A stretch of DNA of 64,000 bases from Camarhynchus parvulus (taxonomy: Eukaryota > Chordata > Aves > Passeriformes > Thraupidae), in the NCBI RefSeq assembly GCF_901933205.1, contig NC_044578.1, forward strand, positions 13,912,501 to 13,976,500, given 5' to 3'. Shown in pieces: positions 37,476 through 51,200 of this stretch; within the stretch, counting starts at the first letter, position 1, and each line of letters begins with the position of its first letter. Both the position numbers and the translations under genes were made by a program. The notes beneath the pieces were generated by a model. It was not told the origin of the DNA. It ran no database searches and worked only from the letters and a program-made list of their open reading frames with translations.

Positions 37476-40400
37476 TCAGTTTACTTTACAGATCTTTTAC
37501 TTTCTCTGTTGTGGTATATTGGAGCTCCTTTCCTCCATTTTCCTATTAAAAAGGTATCAAAATCTACTTAATATTCTATGTTCTTGTGGTTACTTTTAAC
37601 ATTACCTACCATAATACTTAAAGATTTAATTATTTTTGTTCTTTCTTCTCTGGTGTTACATACTGCTGAAGGAGGAGCCCTGGCCACAGTTCACCAGTAA
37701 CATCTGTATTGCCCTTACCCGTGTCTGGAGCTGTCAGTGCTGCGGAGCTGCCGTGCTGGCCCTGGTACACAGCGTGGGTCCATTTACCCCAGAATGTCTG
37801 GAGACAGCCCAAGCATGGTGCTAAACCCTGTCTGGGCTCACCATCATCTCTGGCCCAGAGAGCTGTGCCATGAGCCCTGAAATGGGGAATGTGGGCTTGC
37901 ATCAGTGATGCTGAGCAGAGGAACAAGGAAGGAGAAAATAAGTGTGAGAGTGTGGTGAAAGTGGGGACAGGATTCAGGGAGAGGAAGGAGGAACTCCTGC
38001 AATCTCCTGCCTGGGTATTGGCCCTGTCTTCACTTTGACTTGGCAAAGTGTGAGGTGGCTGTTCATGCTTGTGGTTAAACGGAGAAAGGGGAGAGAAGAG
38101 ACAAAGCCTTGCTAATAGTTATGCCATAGGTGAAGCTCTGGTATATGTTATATTACATAAATATATACAGCAGCATGCTTTCTTGGATTCTTCCTAACCT
38201 TTACACGGTACAGTGTATTTATTTGGAATTTGAGACAATAGGACAGAGATGTATTCATCATTTCTTTGACTGTCCCTTGTACTGAGCTTACTTCAGGTAT
38301 TGGTCTGTTAGCAGCAGGTTTGTAAGCCATGGTCTGAATTCTGTTTATGATTTTATTTATAGTTTGGTCATGTCCAGAGATACCTGCTGGGAGTAGAGCT
38401 CTGCTGGAAGACTAGATTCAAATAGAGATCATCAACCCTGCCTTGGGGAATTTTGAGCTATAGTCTGTATCTGGCTAATTTTAGATTGTAATTTAAAAAT
38501 TATACATGAAACCCCTAAATATTTTAATATAGAATTAGGTATGTTTATGAAAAGGATCATGAAAGTAGCCTGGACGTGCCAACCAGCACTGTATGTGTAG
38601 AATTATTTTGGATGAGAATACATAGTGCTGTGTTATGGTAGGATTAATTGAATATTCTTTTTTTCTCCATTTGCATGTTTGGTATGGGATTTACATTTTG
38701 TGGTCCTATGGAAGACAGAATTTGAAGTAAAATGTACATATTCCAAGAGGGAGTAAAAATCTCCACTGTGCAGACATGAGAGTGCATTTGATGACTACTG
38801 AACAAAGTTCTTTCTTTTAATATGTTTAATGAGCAAATGAACTGCATTCAGAAACATCCAGATTTTATTTCCCCTTTGCTCAGCACCACTGAGTCATACA
38901 AGTAAAGGCATAACAGAAGTCTCATTGCAAGTGCAAAAGGAATTTGGAAAATATTGGTCAAAACTGTGACAATTTTTTTACTGTCTCTGATTTTTATTGT
39001 AGTTTCCTACTGTTCTCTGAGCTTTCTAATGCTGCTGTTTGTGTAGTTGACTGTTCTGGTTTTGTCTCTTACATTCTCTTTGCTGTTTCTGGGAGAACAA
39101 AAAAATCTAAGAGACTGAAGGGTTTAAAAGAGGAAGTCAAAGCCAGATTATTTTTAGCTACCATTCCTCTTGCAGAAAACACAGCTGCTGTTGAGATGAG
39201 GAAGCAACTGATAGGCATTACTGGATACCATGTCAGTACTGCAGCTCTGAGTTGCAGAGCTATGCAGGAATCCAATTTAAATCATGCCCTTGTATGTGCC
39301 TGCAGCTGGGAGAGTCCCTCTTCCTTAAAAGCCCTGCCTGTGCCCTGGGTGATGGTTAAGCTGCCAGCCTCTGACTGCTCAGCTGATCCAGGGGGTGAGT
39401 GTGATGAAGGTCTTGGCTTTTACGCTGGATCACAATTTAGAGAGTGCCCTTCTCCTGGAGGCAGCTTTAAGGACTAAAGCAGCACTAAGCTCCCCTGCCC
39501 TGCTGTCGGTCAGCACAAGAGGAGTCATGCTGCAGCCAAGGTCTTCCCTGTCCCTCCTCTCTCCTAATATCAGAAGTGCTTATCTATCAGAATCTTTTAT
39601 ATGCTTTTAAAATTATTTCAAAGCATTACAATATGTCTGTTCTGGTATGATGGGTGTGAAATATACAGGAATTGTTCATCAGCTCTGGTCACTCTCCTCT
39701 CAAGCTATGGATGCACAACATGGCACATTCTCTTTGCATCCAGACAGAGCCAAGTACCACATGTAAAGCATGTGTAAGGCACCTGTCAGCAAAGTATGGG
39801 ATCTGTGGCAGTACCTGTCCACCAGGATCACTTTCTCAACCCAGAAAAAATGGTTCTGACTGCTTGCTGCTGTCTCCCATGCCTACATGTAATTTGTCCC
39901 AGTTTGTCCTAATGTGCTGCACTTGATCAGATTGTAGAAGATTCTTTGCCCATATAATTATAAGACAAGATTCAACAGCTGTAAAAAGGGAGTAAGCCCC
40001 CATGCATCACTCCTGGTTAGAAATGACCCTGGCAAAATGACTCATTGGACTGTCAATGTCAGGCATTAATTGCTAAAGGAACTCTTCCTTCTTCTCCCTG
40101 CTTTTTCCAGCATGTTCAACCTAATCCAACCTAACCCAAATCCTTTCACTCTTCCTCTTTTAAAAATCAGCATTTAATTGATCTTTTATCTTCAGCAATC
40201 CTCTTTCCAGTGTTACACTAAAGTTACAGTGACAGTTGTTTTAAAATCAGAGGGTCTTATTTTCTGTGAGTCTGACAGTGACTGCAAATTTATTTCTCAT
40301 TTTTCAAATGGTAATATTGTACAACATTTAAAGGCTGAGTCTGAGTAGAACCAGAAAAATGTTATCTTACTTTGTCTTCATTCTGGTTTTTACTTCCAAG

Positions 40401-43400
40401 TCAGAACAGCAGTTCCTTTTCTTCTGGGAATGGCTTTTGGCCCAAAAGTCATGTGGGAAATGAGATGACTGCAAATGTGCATGTTGGAGGATGTAACAAT
40501 CACTGGCTCATAAACAGCAGGGTGAGTGGAGCACTGCAAAGGAGGATCTGCTTTACTTTCTCCTTCACCTTGGGCAATTTACACAGGCAATGGATTGGCT
40601 TCTTCATCGAATGAGAGGATTTGGTGCTTGGAGATGTGATCCAAGAGATCTCAGCCATGTCCCATTCCATCACCTCTGTGTTGCTCAGTTTGGACAGCAG
40701 TTTCTCTAGGGGAAGTGCTGAGGACAGTGGCTGTCATTAGCCCATTGGCAGGGGGAGTCTCCATTGGAAGAATGGGTAGACTGATTTAATAAGTAACTTT
40801 CATTCCTATTGGGAAAGTCTGTCTTCTTTTTAATAGTGTAACAAGGTCATTAAATTACTTTTTACTTAGCCCCTATAATTAGGGAGTTGACTTAGTGATG
40901 TTCATTTGGATCTTCAATGTGTGTTCAATTCCCAGAATAACATTGGTCTGTAGTTGCTATAAATTTGGGAAATGCAACCTCAGGCACCTGGAGAGGCCAA
41001 GGGGAGCACCTTGAAGACTGCAAGGGGTTCTTGGTATCCATGTGAGAGTTTCATTGCTTCTGAAGGCTGCTGATGAGTACTGGAGACCACTGTTGTATTT
41101 ATATGCTGCTCTTGTGAGCATCCTTGCTGAAGGAGCAGTCAGCAGTTACAACTGCTCTATTACCAGCTGATCTGCTGATAAGGCAGCAGCACATGTCTTG
41201 GCATTGGCAGACTTGCATTCATCTCAGGATGTTCTCTTCCCTTTTTTGGATGATTGCTATAATCCAGCTGCCCCTCTATAGAGTACACTCCTTGGTACTT
41301 ACTATATTGAGGATGCATCTGATTTTAGCAGCTAAATTTTATCAGAAAAGGGAGGGAAGGCTCATCATTTGCACTGATCTTTTGGATTCAAGAGTAACAT
41401 TGTTTTGTCTTGTCTTCGTGGATGGTGGAAGGAGGAAGGAAGTCAAAGTAAGGAACTTGTGGCTGAGTTTGTTCACAAGCTGGTGGCCAAACTGTGGGGA
41501 GAGAGATGTGGAAATGGGTGTGTGCCTGGGTGTAGCAGCCCTGTTTCACAAGGACACTCTTCAAATTCCCTCCTCCCTTCTGCATAAATAGCACACACCA
41601 GTTTGCCTGGCCTTTCCTACCTGGAAATATGTGTGTCTAGAGGATTTGAAAACATTGCAGGAGTATAAGGTCATTAAAACTTGAACTCTTGTCTTTTTCA
41701 GTCAGATGTAATGTAGAAATTAATTCCTAATGTCACACTTGAGAAGTGGCAGAAGCCTTCCACAGTACTCAGGCACTCTGAATTTCTGTTGTATTTCCCT
41801 CGGAATCAAAGGTTGCTCTACCCCCTCGTTTATCTCATTTTGAATCCCTCCAGTATTGTTTGGGTTGTTTTTCTTTTGTTTTAGCAACAACTAACCCCAG
41901 ATCATGTTTTTTTCTGATGTGATTGACGTAGATTAGTCCTACATACATCAGCTGATCTAGTAAGTGTCATTTATACTTATGTTTTATACACATACGTGTG
42001 TGTGTGCATGCACTCAGGTACTTGTGTGTGTCTTTCTCAGGCTGCTATGAATGGTGAATCTCTCAGAAAACATTTTATATTGTAGCTGACATGTGAGCTG
42101 ATATTTTTGATCCAGTAACTGGAAATATTTCATGTTTCCTTTCTAGATACAGCTGTGCACTTTCCAGGAGGGATATGGTTGGCTATTGTATATATAAAAA
42201 TAGTGTAATTCTAAATTCAGAAGTATTTGTTTTGAGAATTTTAGCCAGAAACAGTTTTTTGGTCACTTTAAGTAGCTCAGCTTAACCTAGAGTCAGGATT
42301 ATGTACTCTTGATAAAAGCAAGGTTAAATTAAGAAAGGAAAAAGACAACTCTAAGGAAAAAAAAAAGTTATCTGTAATAGTTAATAAAAACTGGCAGGTT
42401 TAAATGTATACTGGAAAGCAGGTAACAATATATATATAATAATACAGTCAGGGAAGACAGATTACTTGTCCTGACCCTGACAGTGACATCTCCTCTCTGT
42501 TTTAGGTACTGGCTGATGAGTTTAGCTGGTACATTTTATCTGTGTGACATTGGTTGTGCATGGAGCATGATGAGCAGCTGAAGCAGGCTGTGTTCGACTG
42601 TCCTGGGCAGTTATCAGAATTGAACAGAAACAGGATGGGAAAGAATCAAAGACTAAAAAGGTAATATGTTTGTGCACTTGAAATACCCTGTTTCTTGGTA
42701 GGAAATTTCATCCCCTATGAACTACTGGGATGTAGCCCAGGACCAGCAAGGTTCATGTTATCAGCAAGAAGTTGTATTTTAAACAGCAATTTTATAACCT
42801 GCTAGCTGCTGCTCATTTTCATCAAGTGTGATGGCGTCAGCAAAGCATCACAGCTGCTTCTGAGTAAAACACAGTAAGCAACTTGAACAGCTCCTTAGGA
42901 CAGGAACTGAAAAAACATCTGTCTGAATGAAATTAATGCAAGTCCATCGTGGAGACTGAATCTAATGAAGCCAATGGGAATTTGGTCAGATTTCAGGCCC
43001 AAGTGAGTCTGGCTAACTCACATTTTCACGAATGATTTATGCCACTGTTACCCTAATCTTGTTGCCATATGGGAAATTGGGGCTGCTTCCGATTGCCTGA
43101 GTACTTTCTTTAGAAGCAATCTGCCCACGTAAGTGACTCAGGTTTGCAGTGCTGGATGGAGCTGCACTGAGATGCTCCAAAGACGGTGAATGTCTGCCTG
43201 TCTGTGGAGGTTTATACAAACTACACTGAATGTGTCTGTGTATGTGTTTGTTGGCCCAGTAAACAACTGCTCACTGCTTTGTGTCCTCATTCTGCCATAG
43301 AGGTTAGTCCACCACTACCTTCCAGGGCCACAAATGAAGCACAAATAGTAATGAAAGAAACCTTGTGCCTAATGCAATAAATTTCTTATGAGGTAGAAAG

Positions 43401-44700
43401 AAAGTTGGTTGTGCAGATCTGCCTTGTTTCAGAGGGAGGCAAATGCTGAAATGTTCAGTAAGATTCTTTTTCATCTATTGGAAGAAAGAATTCATTTGGA
43501 AGAAGACTGGTCACTTTTTGAGGTGAAATTGGATTAATTAAAATAGTTCTTTTACTTAAAATGTTCACATTTTTATACAGGTAGTAAATAGTCAAAAGCT
43601 ACTTTGTTTTTTGATGTTGCTCTTTATTTGCCTTTAAAAGATACATTAATAAATTAAAAGCACCTAGAAGTGACAGAAGTAGCAAGACATAAGCCTGCAA
43701 GTACAGTACAACACAATCTAAGAAGGTAAGCAAGAACATCCCCAGGAAAAGCTGGAAGTGTTGTAACAAAGCTTTCAGAATTGGCTGGTGACCAGAGAAC
43801 ATCACAGCTGGGACAGCCTCACTCCGTGGTGTCATTTTTCCTGCTGTTCAGGGCATAGCTCAGGCTGGTGGAGTGTTCTCCTCTTGCATCTGTTATGCCC
43901 TGCTCATCAAGGCAAGTTTCTATCTTTCAAAGCACCTCAAAATATCACACAGAGCAGGACATCTCCCCCATTTTTGGTGCCTATGAATTTAATGATTGTA
44001 CCCAGAGCAGTGCTGCATGTCTGCAAACTCAGGAGGCACAAAGGCAACTTAACTGCAGTTTTTACTTTGGGCAATTCCCACTTGTTTTGTACTCTGTCAC
44101 ATGGAGTCTGTGAAAATGACACTCGAAGAGAACGAGAGAAAGGGTTTGAAGCTGTTGGAAGCTCAGGATGATTCCTATTGCAAATGTGGTAGCCACAGTT
44201 TGTGAGATGAGAATCATTGACGGTATTGTTTTATCTTAATGTTCAAAGCTTTCACCTGGGGTAACTAAAGTAAAATATGCATTATCTGTCTGTCTAGTTT
44301 TCTCCCTACCCCTCCCAAATGTAATAGGGCTACGTAGGTTGACTCCTACCTGCTCAGAAGTCATGAGAAGATTATTAGAGTAAAGAAAACTATTTAATTA
44401 AACCTACAGAGAGAGCCCAAACCCTCAAATCACCTCAGTGATTAATGTAAAAGTACTATAGTAACTACAGTCTGATGAGTAGCAGCCGCGGTCATGCAGT
44501 CAGATTACATGCAGAGAAAGTAGTCAACAGCTATAACTATTACAACATAAAGGAGATATGAGAGATGTTTGGTTTTTTCTTTCTCATTTTCTGCTTAAAG
44601 GAATCCTGATTCTGACTGATTCCCTGTTCAGTCACTCAGTCAGAACCTCAGCTCTGTAGAGCAGTGTGGTATCAAGGGGTCATGACAGGTTATGTCAATG
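37476..44700. other. Intergenic region between SAMD13 and UOX 3' ends
   Basis: No gene with recognisable domains. The two genes converge on this region. Long open frames exist at 38944-39477 (177 codons, plus) and 41124-41591 (155 codons, plus) but have no family resemblance. Short GT runs occur near 41995. No mobile element was recognised. Confidence 0.5.
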
Positions 44701-44704
44701 AAAC

Positions 44705-45096
44705 AGCAAGTCTTATGCCTCTATATTTATTTTACTGAAGAAATATTAATAAAGAGTATATAGAGATTTCCTGATTTTACATGTCAAAAACATGTTACAG
44801 ACATCAAATTATTTGTTTCATTAAAAGGTCTAGGAATAGCCAGTTTAAAAATTAAATTACCTAATGTTTCCTGCTGGGATTTTCCGAAGAGCTTAGGGCA
44901 CTTCAGTCTGCAAATCACACTGGAAGTCAGGGACAGACTTTGATTTCCAATTTCCTGAGAGTCCTTCATAAATCCCATGTTCAGGAGTTCATAGAGGGAA
45001 AAGTAGTCAGCAATGGAAGAGGCCAGTAAGGAATAAACATTGATAGGAAAGCCATGCTGTTAAGTTTATCAGGAAGGTTGAGTAGAGCCAAGAGGT
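44705..45096 (-). other. UOX: UOX 3' UTR with poly-A signal
   Basis: Non-coding sequence after the TAA. A minus-strand AATAAA lies at 44731-44726, about 370 bases past the stop. The end is inferred. Confidence 0.5.
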
Positions 45097-45234
45097 TTAG
45101 TTTCCCTGGGCAGCTGCCAGTCCAAACTGACATCTCCTCTGATCTCTCAGCATTTGGCTTTGCGCTTCAAAAAACGTCTTCCGGCCAAGTGTGCAAGCAC
45201 AGGAGCCATAAGGAGTTTCCACTGGAACCAAAAC
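45097..45234 (-). CDS. UOX: UOX exon 8, extended C-terminus
   Basis: 45 codons and [22 protein letters not shown] aligns with the mammalian end of the protein, but where mammals stop at a peroxisomal SRL signal the frame continues for about 20 more residues, ending AAQGN. It contains three Cys. Confidence 0.88.
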   Translation of the reverse strand, partial: VLVPVETPYGSCACTLGRKTFFEAQSQMLRDQRRCQFGLAAAQGN

Positions 45235-48200
45235 CTGAGGGGGATGAGCACAAACACAAAGGTTATGTTTGAGACAGGGATAGACCAGCAGAAAATCATG
45301 CCCAGACCTCTTCTCCCTCTTTGGAACATCAGTGGTAGATGCTGACATTATCACAGGTAAGAGTGGATCTATAATGTCCACCTGAAGGAGGGGAAGGATA
45401 GGAGAGCACAGTAGCAGAATCACAAGACTTTGGAGGGAGACTAGAGCATAAACAGTCTCTAGACCATCAATGTCAATGGAATAGCCCAATTTTTCTCTTT
45501 CATGTGAGGGTAACGTAACAGACTTTCAGCTGGACCTAGCTGGCAGCTACACTGGCTGTGGAGGGAGGAGCAAATACATCTCACCCCCTACCTCTTGCTC
45601 TCTGCCTGACCCCAGGCTTGTATCTTATCCACTGTTTGGCTGATCTGGGATGCCACAGTGCATTCTGCTTGGGTAAAATGCACAGGTTGGCATTATAATT
45701 GAGAGTCAAATTCAGTGGAGAAAGCAGGAATAATTTTTCAGAGATAGTCTCTGTTACAGATCCTTTTGATGTCCAGAGTATTCCACTTGCCATTTAAATT
45801 TTATCAGTAACACAAAAAGACAATTATTTATCCTCCTTTTGTAATCAGTTTAAGTTTCTTTTAGAGGTAATGTGGAGCTTTTACTGGGACTGGGAGAAAG
45901 TTTGCTCACTTTAACTCTGTTTTATGTAGAACTGCTGCTATGCTTTGAGGCTGAGTATTTCTAAAGAGGGCAGTCAAGTTGTATTTGAAGCATTTACTTA
46001 CTTCTTTGTCATTGGTCAAGCCTAGATTCTTCATGTCTACAACATTATAAAAGGTGTTGTTCAAGACGACTTCTATGACCTGTACCTGAAACCATGAAAA
46101 TGGATGAGACAATGAATTAGGGCACCTTTTCAGTCAGCAGCCTGGCAGGCTTTTCACTCTGTGTAAAAAAGAACAGTGCCACCCCCTCAGTACAGTTGAT
46201 CAAATGCAATCTAGTGAACATGTGTGGCACACCTTTCACTTTTATTCAAGTGCTGCCAAGAACTGGGTGATGTTCTCCCCCATGGTGTTCCCAGCTGGTG
46301 AGTTTCCAGTCTTAGAACTGACAGAGGAAATAACAGTTTCATGTTGGTCTTCTCAGTGGTGCAATTAACATTCACTATTGTTGAAGTAAAACATCATTAG
46401 GAGGAAGGAAGATACCTGTGGCACTCTGGAAAGGACAAGCATCTGGATACAGTTGACAGTTTTCTGGTAAGAGGGTGAATATTCCCCACAGTCAGGTGGT
46501 CCAGCAAAGGCTTCAAGGATACATTCACGGATTTTTTTCCTAGAGGTAACACAAGTTCTTACAAAACCTTGTATCAGCTGTCTCTGCTTAGATCTGTAAT
46601 GCTCTGCTGTGGGGTGTTTTTTGTTTATATTTTGCATGTCTTTTCTGACAAATATATAGCCCATGGGATTTTATGAAGAACAAGTTGTACTTTCACCCAA
46701 ATTCTGTTTCCTCTCCCCACCCCTGCCAGATATATAATTCACAAAAAGGTTTTGTTAAAACTATTTAACAAAATAGTTATTTTATTCTCCTAAAGTGTTC
46801 TGTACGGAATACTGAACTGTTTATTTGAATCCTGTCCAATGATGTACCCTTAGAGAGGGAAGTACCCCTAAGACATGCCTCTCAGCCCTTGTAACAAGAG
46901 CTTATTGCTGTGAGTGGCTGGTGCACAGCAGCTGTGGATCTGGCCCCTAGACCTTCTGTATTGTTCAGAGGGACTTTGTGAGTATACACTGGGAAATTAA
47001 TATTACTTGATATAACATATACCATATGCAGTTAAAGTCAAAATCCTTGCATTCGCCGTATGACCATTTGCAGAAGAACTCTCCACATAGAATCCTGTCA
47101 TGTCTTTCAGGAAGTGTGGTGTGTTCATTCTTGTAGAAGCCTTCAAATCCAGACTGTGTTGTCTTCATAAGTTTCAGGTCCTTAATTCCAGCAAAGACAA
47201 TCAGAGGGCCTGTGATTGAAAATTACAAGAAACTATGAGCTTCTTTCCACACAAAGAAAGAAATCTTTGGGTGCATACTTGCATTGACAGCTCCAGAGCC
47301 AGAAAGCAGACAATAACTTTCTGCACACTGATATTGGCAGAAAGGTAAGCAACAAGACAGAAACTACTGAAGTCAGGCTCAATCTAGAAAATAGAGACTC
47401 CCATCAAGTGATCTGCAGTTAAGGAGAACTGAGGATAGACTTTTTTATCTCACTTGGAATTGGGATGTGTGGGGTTGGCTCATGCTGTCAGTTTAGGAAT
47501 GGCTCTAAAGGGAAATGAAATAGGCTACCAGTGCTGTGATGGTACCTTTTCCAAGAGCACAGACAAACATAAAAATTCTCTGTATAAATACAGAGCCTTA
47601 GTCAATTATTTGCTTTAGATACCCATCCTGTTGGGAGTTTTGCATCTCTGAGAATGAGAGCCAGGAGCCAATGCAAATCCCTGCAGTTCAGCTAATGAGC
47701 AGGAACTGGCACTGATACAGATGCCACCCACAGGTTCAAACTGACAGTGGCTTTGCTCTTAGCCACTATTTATAAAACAAGCTGTCGAGGATCACTGCTG
47801 CATGGGTGGATCATTGTCTTCTAAATACCAAGCAGTTGTGACCTGAACTACTTCTGCTGACACCTTTTGAACAGCAGCTATTTCAATTTCAAACAGTCAG
47901 TTATTTAGAGCACACCAAGATGGTAACTGAAAATTTCACTGACCAGAGCTGCCAAAGAGCTTATTCAGAAAAGAGAAACTTCATGGCATGCAGGCTCATT
48001 CAGGGCCTGTGCAGATAGTCAGGGCCTGAAGTCCAAGCTGCTGGTTTTGTGCTGCTCTTGGTGCTCACACTCGCTAGTTTAAAATTCATCCTTGAATATG
48101 TCAAGTGCATAGCAATTCTGCCTTGGATTTGGAGGACTCACAAATTTTGTCTTTAAATGATGTCTTTGAAGGAATTTATACTGGAAATAATTCCACCGTG

Positions 48201-51200
48201 GTAGGCATTTCTATATTGCATGGTTGTTTAGACGTTTGGATGTTTTTAAACTGCTCTGTGACTGGATACTACTGACCCTGTATCTTATCTATTTCTTTTC
48301 TTGTTTACATTCAGTATTGTTTTTGAGTGAGTCTAAGGAGGTGTATCTATCATTTTGCCTATGTCCTCCTGTTATTTACTAAAGCTGTAAAAAATCTAAA
48401 GAGACTGACCTTGGACAGGGTATTTTGGGGTTTGTACAGATCTTGAATAATTCATCACTTGGGTATAAGACTGTGACACATAGATATTAATGTAGTGCAA
48501 GTACTATCGGTGAACCTGGAGAAATATTTATCTTATATTCAAATACTCAGACTTATTTGAAAGAGCTCCTTGCAACAAAAGATTGACTGAAAGGCTGGCT
48601 GACTGTACAGCAATCAGCCTGAAACTAGCTCCAAAGGAGACAGCACCCAGGGAGGGTTTCCAAGGTGAACAGCTCATGCTGTGCTTTCAGGAGGCTTTGT
48701 GCTTGTGCTGTCTTCAGTTGACAAACTTTGATTTGGTGAAGTTACTTAAAATGTTTTGAGTTTCTAAAAAACTCTGAGCCTTTTATCAGCTGGCAAAACA
48801 TAATTTTATTAAACCTCACTAGGGTTTTCTTTTTCATGATAAGAAAACTATTAAATAATAGGATTAACTGAGAAATGAACTCCTGTGTCTGGCTGATAGG
48901 TGCATAGGAGGATGCTAAATATAGAGAACGTTCTCTTAGAAGAAAAATAAAAGTGATTTGAAAATCATCACTTTAGTTATTGTTCACCTAGGCAGGGAAT
49001 TCTAAAGAAGCAACTAAAGGGCTACATGAAGGGAAGTCTAAGAAGAAAAGGTGGTTTCTTCAGTAAGCCATAAAAGCCTTCTGTTTGTTTAGAATCTGAA
49101 GTTGCAGAATTGCCTGTTAAATTTTCATGATGATGAAAAATTTAATACAATCTATATTAAGAGCAACAACTTTTCAAAAATGTATAGACTCTTTTTGTTT
49201 GTTTCTTTTTTTTTTTTAATTCAGGTGTCTTTTTTAACATTTTCCAGAAAATACAGTCAATACTGCTGAGGCTGCCAAAAGTACAGCAGTAGTTAATACT
49301 AGAGACATTAAAAAAGATGAGGCCAAGAGGCACTGGAGACTTTCTGTGTTCTTTCAGCAGAAACACAGGAACAATGCTCAGATGGATCTTTCAAAACTTG
49401 TGTCCTGTCCACAAGTGAAACTGGTCTTGCCACTGGTTCTGGATAGGATGGGAAATAGTTCTAAGTTACATTCATGTAGTATAGCCAGGTACTGAACTAA
49501 TGCCTAAGCCTTCTAAAGCCATTATGTGAAATGATAGAGTGGCCTCAGCTCGGTTCCCAGTAATCCAGGAGATGCATTAAACAAAACACCATCACAGTGA
49601 GACTGAACTTGGGCTTCTGTTGCAAGCTATAGCAAGTAGAGAGAATTTTTACACTGTCTTTGGAATGCCAATTTATGGACAGACAGCTGAGCTTGAAAAC
49701 CTGTCTTTTAAGTATCACAAAACTCTTGGTCAAGCCAAATACTGCTTTGTTTATGTGTGGTGTGCAAAAATAGTAAGCACACTGTGAAGTATTTTCATGT
49801 GAAAAATGGTTCACATGTACACCAGAGTGCTCAAAATGTTCAAGCTAGTCTGGCTTGCAGCAGTGAAATTGCTTTCTTAGAAATAAAATCAGGGCATGTT
49901 GACAGGAGTTTGAAAATTACTGCAAAGCAGGCAATTGGCCTGCAGCAGTGTGGTATCAGGTAAGGATCACAGGAGAACACAGGTTGTAGTATAGGGTAGA
50001 AAAGGAAGCAGCCTGTTCTCAGAAGGCTGTTAAATCCTGTGGCAGGATGTAACAGTTCTGCTGGATGTGCTGTTGTAACCATTGCATGTTTGGGATATAA
50101 ATACAAATGTGAGCTACATTAGTTCCTCAGCCATGTCTCAGAGATCAAGAACGTCAAAATTACACTATAAAAGTCTTCTTTGCTTTAGACCTCTGGAGCA
50201 GTTTGGCTGTGCCCTAAGCCCTATAACACCCTCAGCTATCTCTAAAGCCATCTTCATCTCTCATTGGCAGAAATATTTACAGAGAACTAGGGGATGCCGC
50301 CAATTCTTTTCTCACCATTCCGGCACTGCTCAGCTTCACAAAAGCGGGTCCCATCAGGAACACATATGAATGAGTGGATGTGGGGAACGCCATCCTGCAA
50401 TTTAGAGCAGACATGTAGGTAAAAGTGCCATAAATATTATTACGTTAATTTGAAAACAAGAGCTAAGAGAGTGAGGAATGACTACAGCATAAACAAATGG
50501 AATGTATTAGTATTTTAGATACCTCATGCAGACGTTGCCATGGTACTTCTTGAACGTAGGCTTTGACGTATGCCACTTGGCAAAATGTTGTCATGAAGTG
50601 ATTGCAGATATCTATAGCAAATTGTTCTAAACTTGAGATCTAAGGCAGCAAACAGTATTATTAGAAAGAAGCAATAACTTCATGTACAAAAGTAGATTTT
50701 TCTGGTTGTTGTATCTGAGAAGAATCAGTGTGGTTTAAAACACATTTCTCTTATTTCTAGCTTGGCTCTCTGTGCCCAGTCATTTGACCAGTTTGCAGCA
50801 TATGCTGCAAATAGCAGCTATAGTTGTGTCAAAAATCTTCCATTCTGTGGTACAGTGAGCTGCAGTTCTTGGACTGAGAGAAAATGCTGCAGGAGTCTTA
50901 TGCTTTGAGGATATAATGCTGAAATCATAATTTATCGCAATTATTCTGATTGATATGGTGATATGCTAATTAAGTTTTACAGGGTAAAGATGGGATTCCA
51001 TTATGGAGAAATATAGTGCTACAGATTGTCATTATGATACATGCAGTTGATTGCAGTAAGAGCACAGAAGAATTAAGAGGAGTCTCATACTTTGAGACCT
51101 TCTCTTTAAAAATACTATATAGGAATAATGTGGGATTATGGGCTCTTAATTTGGAAAAAAAAAAAATGGCTTTTATATGATAAATCCACAAAAACCAGTG

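Noticed and set aside
29015..43835. Three minus-strand frames with hydrophobic runs (29015-29215, 33855-34199, 43599-43835), considered as exons of a multi-pass membrane protein
   Set aside because: No consistent splice phases, no clear similarity to a known family, and simple T/C-rich composition explains hydrophobic codons.
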